From the NCBI RefSeq assembly GCF_004345265.1, contig NZ_SLUM01000001.1, positions 62,001-126,000 on the forward strand: a stretch of DNA of 64,000 bases. The letters run 5' to 3'. Position numbers and translations under genes: made by a program. Shown piece after piece: positions 57,000-64,000 of this stretch (position 1 is the stretch's first letter; each line of letters opens with the position of its first letter). The DNA comes from Allofournierella massiliensis (GTDB lineage Bacteria; Bacillota; Clostridia; Oscillospirales; Ruminococcaceae). The notes below the pieces were generated by a model. The model did no database searches and was not told the DNA's origin. It saw only the letters and a list, made by a program, of their open reading frames with translations.

Positions 57000-57464
57000 T
57001 CATTTTGCGGTGGCCGGGGCCTTTTCCGGGGCCACGGTCAGGGTGGTGCCGCCGATGGCCTGCACCACGCAGGCTTCGCCGGCGCGGATGGGCGCGTCGG
57101 TCACGGCGTTCCAGTCCACACCGTCCAGCCGAACGCGGCCAACGGTGCCGGGGCGCAGATCCTCCAGCGCCTTTGCGGTGCGGCCGATGTTCCGGTCCAG
57201 CTCCACGGCAGCGGCGGGTTTGCGGGCCCGCGCCCGGCTGACCAGAGGCTTGGTGGCGATGAGCGCCACAAGGCTTACCAGCAGGAACACCAGCGCCTGC
57301 CACAACACATTGTTGGTGGCAAGGCTGGCCAGCAGCGCCGCCAGCGCGCCCACGGCAAACCAGATGGTGACCAGATTCGCGGTGGCCAGTTCCACCACAA
57401 CAAACACTGCCAGCAGCGCCGCCCACAGCCAGATGGCCGCGGTGGTCGAAATCAGGATCTCCAT
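57000..57464 (-). CDS. NfeD-like membrane protein
   Basis: A 154-residue protein. Three membrane helices (TAAIWLWAALLAVFVVVELA; VTIWFAVGALAALLASLA; VLWQALVFLLVSLVALIA) are followed by an OB-fold of the NfeD family: LRPGTVGRVRLDGVDWNAVTD and GEACVVQAIGGTTLTVAP. NfeD pairs with stomatin-like proteins, and the two genes form an operon here, 73 bp apart, NfeD first. It may help membrane organisation or stress response. Start at 57464 after GAGGAG. Confidence 0.92.
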   Translation of the reverse strand: MEILISTTAAIWLWAALLAVFVVVELATANLVTIWFAVGALAALLASLATNNVLWQALVFLLVSLVALIATKPLVSRARARKPAAAVELDRNIGRTAKALEDLRPGTVGRVRLDGVDWNAVTDAPIRAGEACVVQAIGGTTLTVAPEKAPATAK

Positions 57465-57884
57465 GGGTGTACTCCTCTCCGGCGGGATCAGATCACCGCC
57501 TTTTTTTATTGCGGCGCCCTCGCACCTGAAAGGATGCGGGAACGCCTTTTGTTCAGGCGGGCATGCCGCCTGTAAAACCTTATGCGGAAAAGCGTTGAAC
57601 GAATATTCATTCGGCAGCGGCAGCCGCCCTCCGGCCCGGGCCGGGAAGTGGTGCCGTTGTCTGTATTTTACCAGATGCCGGGTGGAAAAACAAAGCCCGC
57701 CTGGGACAAAAAAGGGCGGTTTTCTGCCTTTTTTGCGAAATTTTTGCCGGGGCGACCCCCAATCGAAGCCGAGCGGGCCCGGGCGAGCCCGGGCGAAGCC
57801 GGGGAAAAAACAAAGCCCGGAGGGGTGTTCCCTCCGGGTACGGTTGGTCGGTTTTGGACGATGACGTGCCGGTTCAGGGGGGCG
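57465..57884. other. 420-base gap upstream of nfeD
   Basis: It holds the promoter side of nfeD (no clear -10 or -35 pair), a GC-rich tract with imperfect direct repeats (GGGCGAGCCC / GGGCGAAGCC near 57775-57800) and the terminator of the MFS gene. I see no gene in it. Confidence 0.4.
57804..57838 (-). terminator. Terminator of the MFS gene at 57885
   Basis: CCCGGAGGG/CCCTCCGGG stem followed by CTTTGTTTTTT on the minus strand. Confidence 0.85.
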
Positions 57885-59153
57885 TCAGTGCCCCAGATAC
57901 CGCCAGCTGAAATACTGCCAGGCCTCGCTGACAAACAGCGCCAGAGCGGACACGGTGGCCAGCGCCGCCCAGAGCAGATACACCCGCTGCCAGCCCCAGC
58001 CGTCGCTCACCCAGCCGGAGAGCACGCCGCCCAGCGCCGCGCCCACATAGGCGAGGAAGTTGAAGATGCCGGTGAAGGCCGCGCTCTGGCCGGTGCGGGC
58101 AAAGCGCAGGGGCAAAAGGGTGGTGAGAATGGTGGTCACGCCGTACACAAGGCCCAAAAGCAGCCCCAGGCAGATCACCAGCCCGGTCAGGCTGCCCTGC
58201 AGCGCCACCAGCAGCCAGCCGCACACCGCCCCGGCTCCGGTCAGGGCCAGCAGCGCGCCCTCCTGCCCGCCGTGCAGCCGCCGTACCAGCCAGCCGGTGG
58301 CCAGCAGCCCGGCGGTGCTGAACAGGGGAATCACCGCAGTGAACAGGCTCACCAGCCCCTCCTGCCCGGGGCCGGCCAGCTGCCGCAGCAGGGTGGGGGC
58401 CCACAGGTTGATGCTCTCCTTGGTGGAGCCCTGGGTCACGATCACAAAGGCGAAGCTGAGCATGGGCAGGGTGAGCATGGCCCGCGCAAGGCTGCCCCGC
58501 CGGGGCGCTTCGGCGGCCGGCTCCTTTTTTTCGGGCGCGGCCAGCACCGCCGGCCGGTAGCAAAGGTCCGCCGCCGCGGGGCTTGCCTTCAGCCCCCGCA
58601 GCCAGACCCAGAAAAAGCAGAAGGCCACAAGGGCCGGGCAGAAGAACACCCAGCGCCAGCCCGCCGCCCGCAGCACCGCGCCAAGCCCGCCCCAGGCCAG
58701 CAGATAGCCCAGCGTGGTGGGCAGGCTCAACAAAATCGAAACCTTTAGGTACTCGCCCGGCTCAAACCAGTTGGTGGTGATCTGCAGAATGGGCGGCCAG
58801 AACAGCGCCAGCGCAAGGCCGTTCAGCGTCCAGAGAGCGGCCAGCGCCCAGTAGCTGGAACAAAAGCCGATGGCCAGATTGCACATCCCGCTGGCCGCAA
58901 GCCCCAGCGCCACCACCCGTTTGGGGTCCCACTTCACGCTCAGCCAGCCGCCCAGCAGCTGGCCGGAGGCGTAGGTCCAGAAATACAGCGTGCTCACAAG
59001 GCCCGCCGGCCCCCTGCCGATGGCCAGCACCTCCATCAGGTCGTCCAGCGCCAGCGAAAGATTGGTGCGCAACAGGTAAGACACCGTGTAGGCGGCCACA
59101 CACACCGCCAGCACCCGCCGCTTTTGCACGGCCAGAACATTGGACTGCTCCAC
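57885..59153 (-). CDS. MFS transporter (organophosphate/hexuronate-like)
   Basis: A 422-residue transporter with twelve helices. RRVLAVCVAAYTVSYLLRTN opens helix one; GQLLGGWLSVKWDPKRVVALGL is the loop 2-3 motif of the major facilitator family; the second half begins LTLPMLSFAFVIVTQGSTKE. The pattern is closest to the OPA/ACS group (GlpT, ExuT). The start is taken as GTG at 59153 because GAGGTG lies six bases upstream; the longer frame would add 75 residues that read as antisense noise of the next gene. It lies downstream of sdaA, separated by a terminator. Substrate unknown. Confidence 0.85.
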   Translation of the reverse strand: MEQSNVLAVQKRRVLAVCVAAYTVSYLLRTNLSLALDDLMEVLAIGRGPAGLVSTLYFWTYASGQLLGGWLSVKWDPKRVVALGLAASGMCNLAIGFCSSYWALAALWTLNGLALALFWPPILQITTNWFEPGEYLKVSILLSLPTTLGYLLAWGGLGAVLRAAGWRWVFFCPALVAFCFFWVWLRGLKASPAAADLCYRPAVLAAPEKKEPAAEAPRRGSLARAMLTLPMLSFAFVIVTQGSTKESINLWAPTLLRQLAGPGQEGLVSLFTAVIPLFSTAGLLATGWLVRRLHGGQEGALLALTGAGAVCGWLLVALQGSLTGLVICLGLLLGLVYGVTTILTTLLPLRFARTGQSAAFTGIFNFLAYVGAALGGVLSGWVSDGWGWQRVYLLWAALATVSALALFVSEAWQYFSWRYLGH

Positions 59154-59212
59154 AGCGATCACCTCACGTTTTTTCTTGCCGTTTTCCCTTTTCGCAAAAA
59201 AAGAGGGAACAG

Positions 59213-59247
59213 AAAACCAGAGCGGGGAAGGCCCCTGCTCTGGTTTT
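59213..59247 (-). terminator. Terminator after sdaAA
   Basis: AAAACCAGAGC/GCTCTGGTTTT arms with GGGG-CCCC inside, T-run on the minus strand. Confidence 0.85.
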
Positions 59248-59274
59248 GCGTCTGTGTTTTGAATGTTCCGAAAG

Positions 59275-60213
59275 TTAGCGGCCGCCGCAGGCCCCGCAGG
59301 AAGCGCAGCCGCCGCCCGCCGCCGGGGCGGTGCCGAACACCTGCTCATACAGCTTCTGGCCGGTGGGGGTGGCCGCAAGGCCGCCCTCGGCGGTCTCCTT
59401 CAGGCTGGTGCTCATGGCGTCGCCCACCTTCTTCATGGCGAAGATGGTCTCGTCCGCCGGGATGGCGCTGCCGATGCCCGCCAGCGCCAGCTCCGCCGCC
59501 ACAAAGGCCCCGGCCACGCCGGAGGCGTTGCGCTTGATGCAGGGAATCTCCACAAGGCCGGCCACCGGGTCGCACACAAGGCCCAGAATGTTTTTCAACG
59601 CAATGGCCACCGCGTCGCTCACCTGGGCCGGGGTGCCGCCCGCCAGTTCCACAATGGCCGCCGCCGCCATGGCCGCCGCGCTGCCGCACTCGGCCTGGCA
59701 GCCGCCCTGGGCCCCCGCCACGCAGGCGTTGGTGGCGATCACCATGCCCACCGCGCTGGCGGTGAACAGGGCCATCACGCAGTCGCGCTCGGAGCAGCCC
59801 AGATCGTTCTGCATGGTGAGCAGCGCCGCCGGCAGAATGCCGCAGCTGCCCGCGGTGGGCGCGGCCACCACACGGCCCATGGCCGCGTTCAGCTCGCTCA
59901 CCGCCAGCGCCCGATACAGCGCCCCGCCCAGCACGCCGCCGGTGAGGGTTTTGCCGCTTTCCACCGCCCGGCGCATCTTAAAGGCGCTGCCGCCGGTGAG
60001 GCCGCTGGTGCTGCGCAGATCCTCGGCGCAGCCCGGCTCGATGCAGGCGGCCATCACCTTGTAGGTGTCGGCCATCTGGTCAAAGACCTCCTGCTCGGTT
60101 TTTTCCAGCTGAATGGCCTGCTGGCGCAGCACCAGCGCCGAAAGCGGCTCGCCCGCGGCCTCGGCCGCGGCGATCAGCGCCGCAATGGAATCGTATTTGA
60201 AATCAATGTTCAT
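59275..60213 (-). CDS. sdaAA: L-serine dehydratase, iron-sulfur-dependent, alpha subunit
   Basis: A 312-residue subunit that turns serine into pyruvate and ammonia using a [4Fe-4S] cluster. SSTSG-like RSTSGLTGGSAFKMRRAVES, the Cys in TAGSCGILPAALL, the GGCQAECGSAAAMAAAAI block, and the Cys pair in ILGLVCDPVAGLVEIPCIKR are the cluster and substrate motifs. The last residues GGGCASCGACGG are an unusual Cys-rich tail. Start at 60213; the beta-subunit gene is 22 bp upstream. Confidence 0.95.
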   Translation of the reverse strand: MNIDFKYDSIAALIAAAEAAGEPLSALVLRQQAIQLEKTEQEVFDQMADTYKVMAACIEPGCAEDLRSTSGLTGGSAFKMRRAVESGKTLTGGVLGGALYRALAVSELNAAMGRVVAAPTAGSCGILPAALLTMQNDLGCSERDCVMALFTASAVGMVIATNACVAGAQGGCQAECGSAAAMAAAAIVELAGGTPAQVSDAVAIALKNILGLVCDPVAGLVEIPCIKRNASGVAGAFVAAELALAGIGSAIPADETIFAMKKVGDAMSTSLKETAEGGLAATPTGQKLYEQVFGTAPAAGGGCASCGACGGR

Positions 60214-60235
60214 GACGTACCTCTCTTTTCCGGTC

Positions 60236-60898
60236 TCAGTTGGGCAGCAGCATGGTGGAGCTGAGAATGTGGGGCAGCGCCTCGATGCGCCTGTTCAGCG
60301 CCGGGTCGAAGCCGCCGTCCATCTCGATGGTCATCACCGCCACGCCGCCCTTTTTCTGGCGGGAAAGGCGGAAGTTGCAGATGTTCACCTGGCCCTCGGC
60401 CAGCAGCTCGGTCACCGCCGCGATGGTGCCCGGCGTGTCCTGATGGAGCACGATCAGCGAGGTGTACTGGCCGGTGATCTGCACCTCCATGCCGTTCACC
60501 CGGGTGACCAGAATGTTGCCGCCGCCCACGCTGGCCCCCTGCACGCTCACGGTGCGGCCGGTGGCGTCGGCCAGCGTGATCAGGGCGGTGTTGGGGTGGG
60601 CGCCGTCGATCTCGGTGGGCAGAATGCTCACCGAAAGGCCCGCCTCCTCGGCCAGGCGGGGCGAAAAGCGGATGCGCTCGTCGTCGGTGGCCATGCCCAT
60701 GATGCCCGCGATCAGGGCCTTGTCGGTGCCGTGGCCCTTGTAGGTTTTGGCGAAGCTGCCGTGCAGAAGAATCTGGGCGCTCACCGGCTCACAGCCCAGC
60801 AGGGCGCGGGCCACCCGGCCGATGCGCACCGCGCCCGCGGTGTGGCTGCTGGAGGGGCCGATCATCACAGGGCCCACAATGTCGAATACGTTCATCAT
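60236..60898 (-). CDS. sdaAB: L-serine dehydratase, iron-sulfur-dependent, beta subunit
   Basis: A 220-residue partner of SdaAA. FDIVGPVMIGPSSSHTAGAV then RIGRVARALLG is the serine-binding start; a GTDKALIAGIMGMATDDERI segment follows. The C-terminal 75 residues form an ACT domain (SLIVLHQDTPGTIAAVTELL, INICNFRLSRQKKG-like VNICNFRLSRQKKGG) that may sense an amino acid. Two ATGs open the frame; 60898 after AAAGGA is chosen. The pair lets the cell ferment serine and stands next to a DeoR regulator. Confidence 0.95.
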   Translation of the reverse strand: MMNVFDIVGPVMIGPSSSHTAGAVRIGRVARALLGCEPVSAQILLHGSFAKTYKGHGTDKALIAGIMGMATDDERIRFSPRLAEEAGLSVSILPTEIDGAHPNTALITLADATGRTVSVQGASVGGGNILVTRVNGMEVQITGQYTSLIVLHQDTPGTIAAVTELLAEGQVNICNFRLSRQKKGGVAVMTIEMDGGFDPALNRRIEALPHILSSTMLLPN

Positions 60899-60996
60899 AC
60901 TGCGTTTTCCTTTCGATCCTCGATGATGGATGGGGGTTGTTTGGGGGATAAGAATGGTTTGCGCTCAAAAAAGAGCGTTATGCAGCGCCGGGCCGC

Positions 60997-61779
60997 TCAC
61001 ACCAGAATGAGCCGTACACCGCAGTTTTCCACCGCGGCGGCCTGCTCCGGGTCCACCCCGCCGTCGGTGATGATGGCCTCCACCGCGTGGATGGGGCAGA
61101 TGCGCACCAGGCTTGCCCGGCCGAACTTGCTGGAATCCGCCACCACGATCACCCGGCTGGCGGCGTTGCGCATCTGGTTCTGCATGGAAATCTCGCCCAG
61201 CCGCTGGTCGGTGAAGCCCGCCACCGGGTCGATGCCGGTCACGGTGAGAAACAGAATGTCCACATGCACATAATCCAGAATGCCGGTGGGGAAGTCGTTC
61301 ACCAGGGTGTGCTCGTCCCGGGAGAGCACGCCCCCCGTGAGGATCACCGTGAAGCCGGGCTTGTCTGCCAGAAGCAGCGCGTTCTGGATGGAGTTGGTCA
61401 CCACGGTCAGCCGCTGGAACCGCGCGGCCAGCGCCTGGGCCAGCACCTGACTGGTGCTGCCGTAGTCCAGCGCCACCACCTGCCCTTCCTCCACCATGGA
61501 GGCGGCCCGCCGGGCGATGCGCTGTTTTTCCTCCATGTGCAGGCTGTTGCGGGTGGAAAGGGCCACATACCCCACCATGGGCGCGGCGGCCGATTCCGCC
61601 TGCCGGGGCACCGCGCCCCCGTGGATGCGCCGCAGCTTTCCCTGCCGGTCCAGCTCTTCCAGATCCTTGCGCACCGTCTCGGAGGAAACGCCCAGCGCCT
61701 GCACCAGCTCGGCGGTGTGCACCGTACCCTCCCTGTCCAACAGCTCTAATATAATGGAATACCGTTTTTTCGCAAGCAT
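60997..61779 (-). CDS. DeoR-family transcriptional regulator
   Basis: A 260-residue repressor. The DNA-binding domain at the N-terminus has MLAKKRYSIILELLDREGTV, VSSETVRKDLEELDRQGKLRRIHGG, the typical DeoR pattern. The sensor domain (residues about 75-255) is a DeoRC sugar-phosphate fold with VVALDYGSTSQVLAQAL, VVTNSIQNALLL, VILTGGVLSRDEHTLV and VVADSSKFG. The effector would be a phosphorylated sugar. Its divergent neighbour at 62206 is a transporter, so uptake control is likely. Start at 61779 after AAAGGCGG. Confidence 0.93.
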   Translation of the reverse strand: MLAKKRYSIILELLDREGTVHTAELVQALGVSSETVRKDLEELDRQGKLRRIHGGAVPRQAESAAAPMVGYVALSTRNSLHMEEKQRIARRAASMVEEGQVVALDYGSTSQVLAQALAARFQRLTVVTNSIQNALLLADKPGFTVILTGGVLSRDEHTLVNDFPTGILDYVHVDILFLTVTGIDPVAGFTDQRLGEISMQNQMRNAASRVIVVADSSKFGRASLVRICPIHAVEAIITDGGVDPEQAAAVENCGVRLILV

Positions 61780-61961
61780 GTGTTTCCGCCTTTCGTTTGC
61801 ATTTCCGGGGCAAACCGCCCGTTCTCCTTTTCAAATTATAACAAACCGCAAGGGGTTTGAACACCGTTTCACAGAAAAATCCCAATTTCGCCGCCCCTGC
61901 ATGCCGGTTCGGCCGGGGAACGGAGTTGGGAAGGGGTTGTGAAATGCTTGGCTTTACAATT

Positions 61962-61990
61962 AGTATACCGGCCAAACCCCAAAAATTAAA
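61962..61990 (-). promoter_or_regulatory. Promoter of the DeoR gene
   Basis: On the minus strand TTTAAT, a 17-bp spacer and TATACT; the -35 is weak, consistent with control. Confidence 0.5.
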
Positions 61991-62032
61991 CAGGCAGATT
62001 CAACAAAAAATGGAAAAGTTCTTTGTTTAATT
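61984..62032. promoter_or_regulatory. Paired operator half-sites between the divergent DeoR and MFS genes
   Basis: AATTAAACA at 61984-61992 and TGTTTAATT at 62024-62032 form perfect 9-bp arms 31 bases apart, and the left arm covers the -35 of deoR. Likely DeoR binding sites; the rest of the 426-base gap holds only the two promoters. Confidence 0.55.
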
Positions 62033-62054
62033 GCGAAAAAATAGGGAAAAGGGC

Positions 62055-62083
62055 TTGAAATCCAAGAAAACCGCAAGTATACT
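62055..62083 (+). promoter_or_regulatory. Promoter of the MFS gene at 62206
   Basis: TTGAAA, a 17-bp spacer and TATACT. Confidence 0.75.
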
Positions 62084-62205
62084 GTGATTGTTCCCAAGGC
62101 GGGGCAGGCGGAAAGAGCGCCCCGCACCAAGAAACGGAAAAACGCGGCGCGGAGCAGACGCTGCGCGAGTGAGAAAAAGAGAGTGCTTTTTGAGGAGGAA
62201 TTCAA

Positions 62206-63504
62206 GTGAGCAACAAGACAAAGGCCGCAATGGTCAAGGCGGTTCCCAACCGCTGGTTCACCTTCTGCATCCTCACGTTGTCCGGCGGCATCGCCTTCAA
62301 GCTGGGCAGCATGAAGGATATGTTCTACGTTCCCATGCAGGAGTTCATGGGTCTGACCAACACCCAGATCGGCGGCGCCATGAGCGCCTACGGCATCGTG
62401 CAGACCATCGGCCTGATCGCGGGCATCTACATCTGCGACATGTTCAGCAAGAAGTACATGATCGGCGGCAGCCTGATCGGCATCGGTCTGGTGGGCTTCT
62501 ATCTGGCCACCTTCCCGCCCTACTGGGGTTTTCTGGCAGCCTTCGGCGTGATCGCCATTCTGGCTGAGGTCACCTACTGGCCGGTTCTGCTCAAGGCCAT
62601 CCGCCTTTTGGGCGACGAAAAGACCCAGGGCCGTATGTTCGGCTTTCTGGAAATGGGCCGCGGCGTTGTGGACGTGATCATCGCCGGCACCGCGCTGGCC
62701 ATCTTCGGAGCCATGGGCGAGGGCGCTGCCGCCCTGCGCGCCGGCCTGATCTTTTTGTCCTGCGCCACCATCGCGGCGGGCGTTCTGTGCCTGATCTTCG
62801 TGCCCAACGATGAAAAGCGCGTGGGCGCCGACGGCAAGGAGCTGAACAAGGCCACCGCTGCCTTCGGCGGCATGGTGCAGGCGCTCAAGAGCGTGGACAT
62901 CTGGGCCGTTGCTCTGAACGGCTTCGTGGTCTACTGCATCTACTGCGGCCTGACCTACTTCATCCCCTTCCTGAACAACATCTACCTGCTGCCCGCCACC
63001 GCGGTTGGCGCTTACGGCATCATCAACCAGTACGGCCTGAAAATGGTGGGCGGCCCCATCGGCGGCTTCATGTCCGATAAGGTGCACAAGTCCAGCGCCA
63101 AGCACATCCGCATGGGCTTCATCGTCTGCATCGTGGCCATGGCTCTGTTCCTGATGATCCCCCACGAGGCGCTGGGCGCTTCCGGCAACTGGATCATCGG
63201 TGCTGCCTGCACCCTGGGCTTCGGCGCCATCGTGTTCACCATGCGTGCCGTGTTCTTCGCCCCCATGGACGAGGTAAAGGTTCCCGCCGAGATCACCGGC
63301 GCTGCCATGAGCCTGGCTTCTCTGGTCATCTACCTGCCCAACTCCTTCGCCTACCTGATGTACGGCAACTTCCTGGATCGCTTCCCCGGCATGACCGGCT
63401 ACCGCATCGTGTTCGGCGTGATGATCGGCTGGGCCGTGATCGGCGTGTTCGTTTCCACCTTCCTGATCGGCCGCATCAAGAAGCATCAGCAGGCCGGCAA
63501 GTAA
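62206..63504 (+). CDS. MFS transporter controlled by the divergent DeoR regulator
   Basis: A 432-residue transporter with twelve helices. It starts with GTG at 62206, preceded by GAGGAGG. KAVPNRWFTFCILTLSGGIA is helix one; GIYICDMFSKKYMIGGSL the loop after helix two; AILAEVTYWPVLLKAIRLLG and QGRMFGFLEMGRGVVDVI follow in helices four and five. The second half includes GGPIGGFMSDKVHKSSAKHI, the matching loop motif. It resembles the OPA/ACS group of organic-anion or sugar-phosphate carriers. A PHP-domain gene follows 167 bp later. Substrate unknown. Confidence 0.88.
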   Translation: MSNKTKAAMVKAVPNRWFTFCILTLSGGIAFKLGSMKDMFYVPMQEFMGLTNTQIGGAMSAYGIVQTIGLIAGIYICDMFSKKYMIGGSLIGIGLVGFYLATFPPYWGFLAAFGVIAILAEVTYWPVLLKAIRLLGDEKTQGRMFGFLEMGRGVVDVIIAGTALAIFGAMGEGAAALRAGLIFLSCATIAAGVLCLIFVPNDEKRVGADGKELNKATAAFGGMVQALKSVDIWAVALNGFVVYCIYCGLTYFIPFLNNIYLLPATAVGAYGIINQYGLKMVGGPIGGFMSDKVHKSSAKHIRMGFIVCIVAMALFLMIPHEALGASGNWIIGAACTLGFGAIVFTMRAVFFAPMDEVKVPAEITGAAMSLASLVIYLPNSFAYLMYGNFLDRFPGMTGYRIVFGVMIGWAVIGVFVSTFLIGRIKKHQQAGK

Positions 63505-63560
63505 GCAAAATGCACGCGGAACCCCTTGTTCTTCGTGCAAATCCATAAAAAAATTCGCAC

Positions 63561-63601
63561 AGCATACAAATCCGTGGTGGAAATCCACGGATTTGTATGC
63601 T
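63561..63601. promoter_or_regulatory. Perfect 17-bp inverted repeat before the PHP-domain gene
   Basis: AGCATACAAATCCGTGG and CCACGGATTTGTATGCT enclose seven bases. No T-run follows, so it is a poor terminator. It may be an operator, or a leader hairpin for the gene at 63672. Confidence 0.5.
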
Positions 63602-63671
63602 ATTCTGGAACCAAGAGGCAAGACCCGCGCACCCGGGCGGCCCAAACAAACGACAAGGAGTGACCAAAACC

Positions 63672-64000
63672 ATGCGTGAGTACCACGGCTTTACCGGCTG
63701 CGGGTCCTTCTACAAGGGCAACCTGCACAGCCACACCACCATTTCCGACGGCATGCTGACCCCCGAGCAGAACGTGGCCCAGTATAAGGAGCACGGATAC
63801 CATTTCCTGTGCATGTCCGAGCACGACATCTTCACCGACCACCGGGCCCAGTTCAACACCGAAAACTTCATCGTGCTGCCCGGCGTGGAGGCCACCGCGG
63901 TGCTCTACCGGGCCATTGGCACCAATGAGCGTTACAAGCTGCACCACATGCACGGCATTCTGGGCACCACCGAGATGCAGCAGAATGCCCCCGAGGGCAC
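63672..64000 (+). CDS. PHP-domain phosphoesterase-like protein, N-terminal part
   Basis: The frame is open to the window end (109 codons). AAGGAGTG lies 9-10 bases before ATG 63672. GNLHSHTTISDGMLTPEQNV is PHP motif I (HxH plus SDG), FLCMSEHDIFTD is motif II, and LPGVEATA is the motif III Glu region. PHP proteins cut phosphate or nucleic-acid esters with two or three metal ions, such as in histidinol-phosphatase. With a DeoR-controlled transporter upstream, a phosphorylated sugar or glycerophosphodiester substrate is plausible. Confidence 0.85.
   Translation, partial: MREYHGFTGCGSFYKGNLHSHTTISDGMLTPEQNVAQYKEHGYHFLCMSEHDIFTDHRAQFNTENFIVLPGVEATAVLYRAIGTNERYKLHHMHGILGTTEMQQNAPEG

Overview
The window looks like chromosomal DNA of a GC-rich, anaerobic, gut-type Clostridia, most likely of the Oscillospiraceae/Ruminococcaceae (Faecalibacterium, Subdoligranulum, Gemmiger or Ruthenibacterium type). 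I infer this from the gene families: an ABC amino-acid importer, an iron-sulfur serine dehydratase with separate alpha and beta subunits, SigI/RsgI, a prolyl-tRNA synthetase with a C-terminal zinc-type domain, bile salt hydrolase, oleate hydratase, and many strong GC-rich terminators. The species cannot be fixed from the sequence alone. I see no rRNA, tRNA or CRISPR array.

Layout. 1-5.0 kb: the end of an amino-acid ABC importer operon, an orphan EutH ethanolamine permease, and a polyprenyl-phosphate sugar-1-phosphate transferase. 5.1-18.4 kb: a cell-wall gene pair whose first gene is split by a 9,919-bp insertion. The two halves of that gene (a SpoIID-like and multi-peptidoglycan-binding-domain protein) lie at 18397-17830 and 7919-5857. 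They rejoin in frame across a shared 9-bp core to give 873 residues. The inserted DNA carries a large serine recombinase abutting one end, a CmpB-type membrane protein, a Crp/Fnr regulator, an oleate hydratase, a bile salt hydrolase, and an AT-richer ATPase plus TOPRIM-like pair (second gene frameshifted) that resembles an anti-phage module. 18.5-26.3 kb: aldose-1-epimerase, tRNA t6A cyclase TcdA, a MarR regulator, an APC amino-acid permease with a MalY/PatB C-S lyase, a broken peroxiredoxin and BrnQ. 26.5-27.6 kb: a small unknown protein and a compact type III toxin-antitoxin locus of CptIN type (two 52-nt hairpin repeats with compensatory stem changes, a terminator, then the toxin). 27.6-36.2 kb: tandem paralogous lipoproteins, ProRS, acyl carrier protein, DapF, a flavin-binding protein, a QueD-like protein and an M23 peptidase. 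36.2-40.3 kb: the glycolytic genes pgk, tpiA and gpmI. 40.6-49.7 kb: a zinc phospholipase C-like protein, an arylsulfotransferase-like protein, and a sigI-rsgI-lipoprotein-VTC-DUF4956-CotH cluster. 49.8-57.5 kb: an ABC-2 exporter, an AT-richer lipoprotein, a PadR unit, a small secreted protein and a stomatin/NfeD pair. 57.9-64 kb: MFS transporters, serine dehydratase SdaAB, a DeoR regulator and the start of a PHP-domain protein.

The two systems most worth following are the serine-recombinase element that splits a cell-wall gene so that exact excision would restore it, and the type III toxin-antitoxin locus. Other notable features are a dispersed palindromic repeat family with full and half copies, a promoter-terminator unit that would make a transcript of about 50 nt, and an RsgI-like domain duplicated onto a lipoprotein with Asp/Gly-rich tandem repeats.
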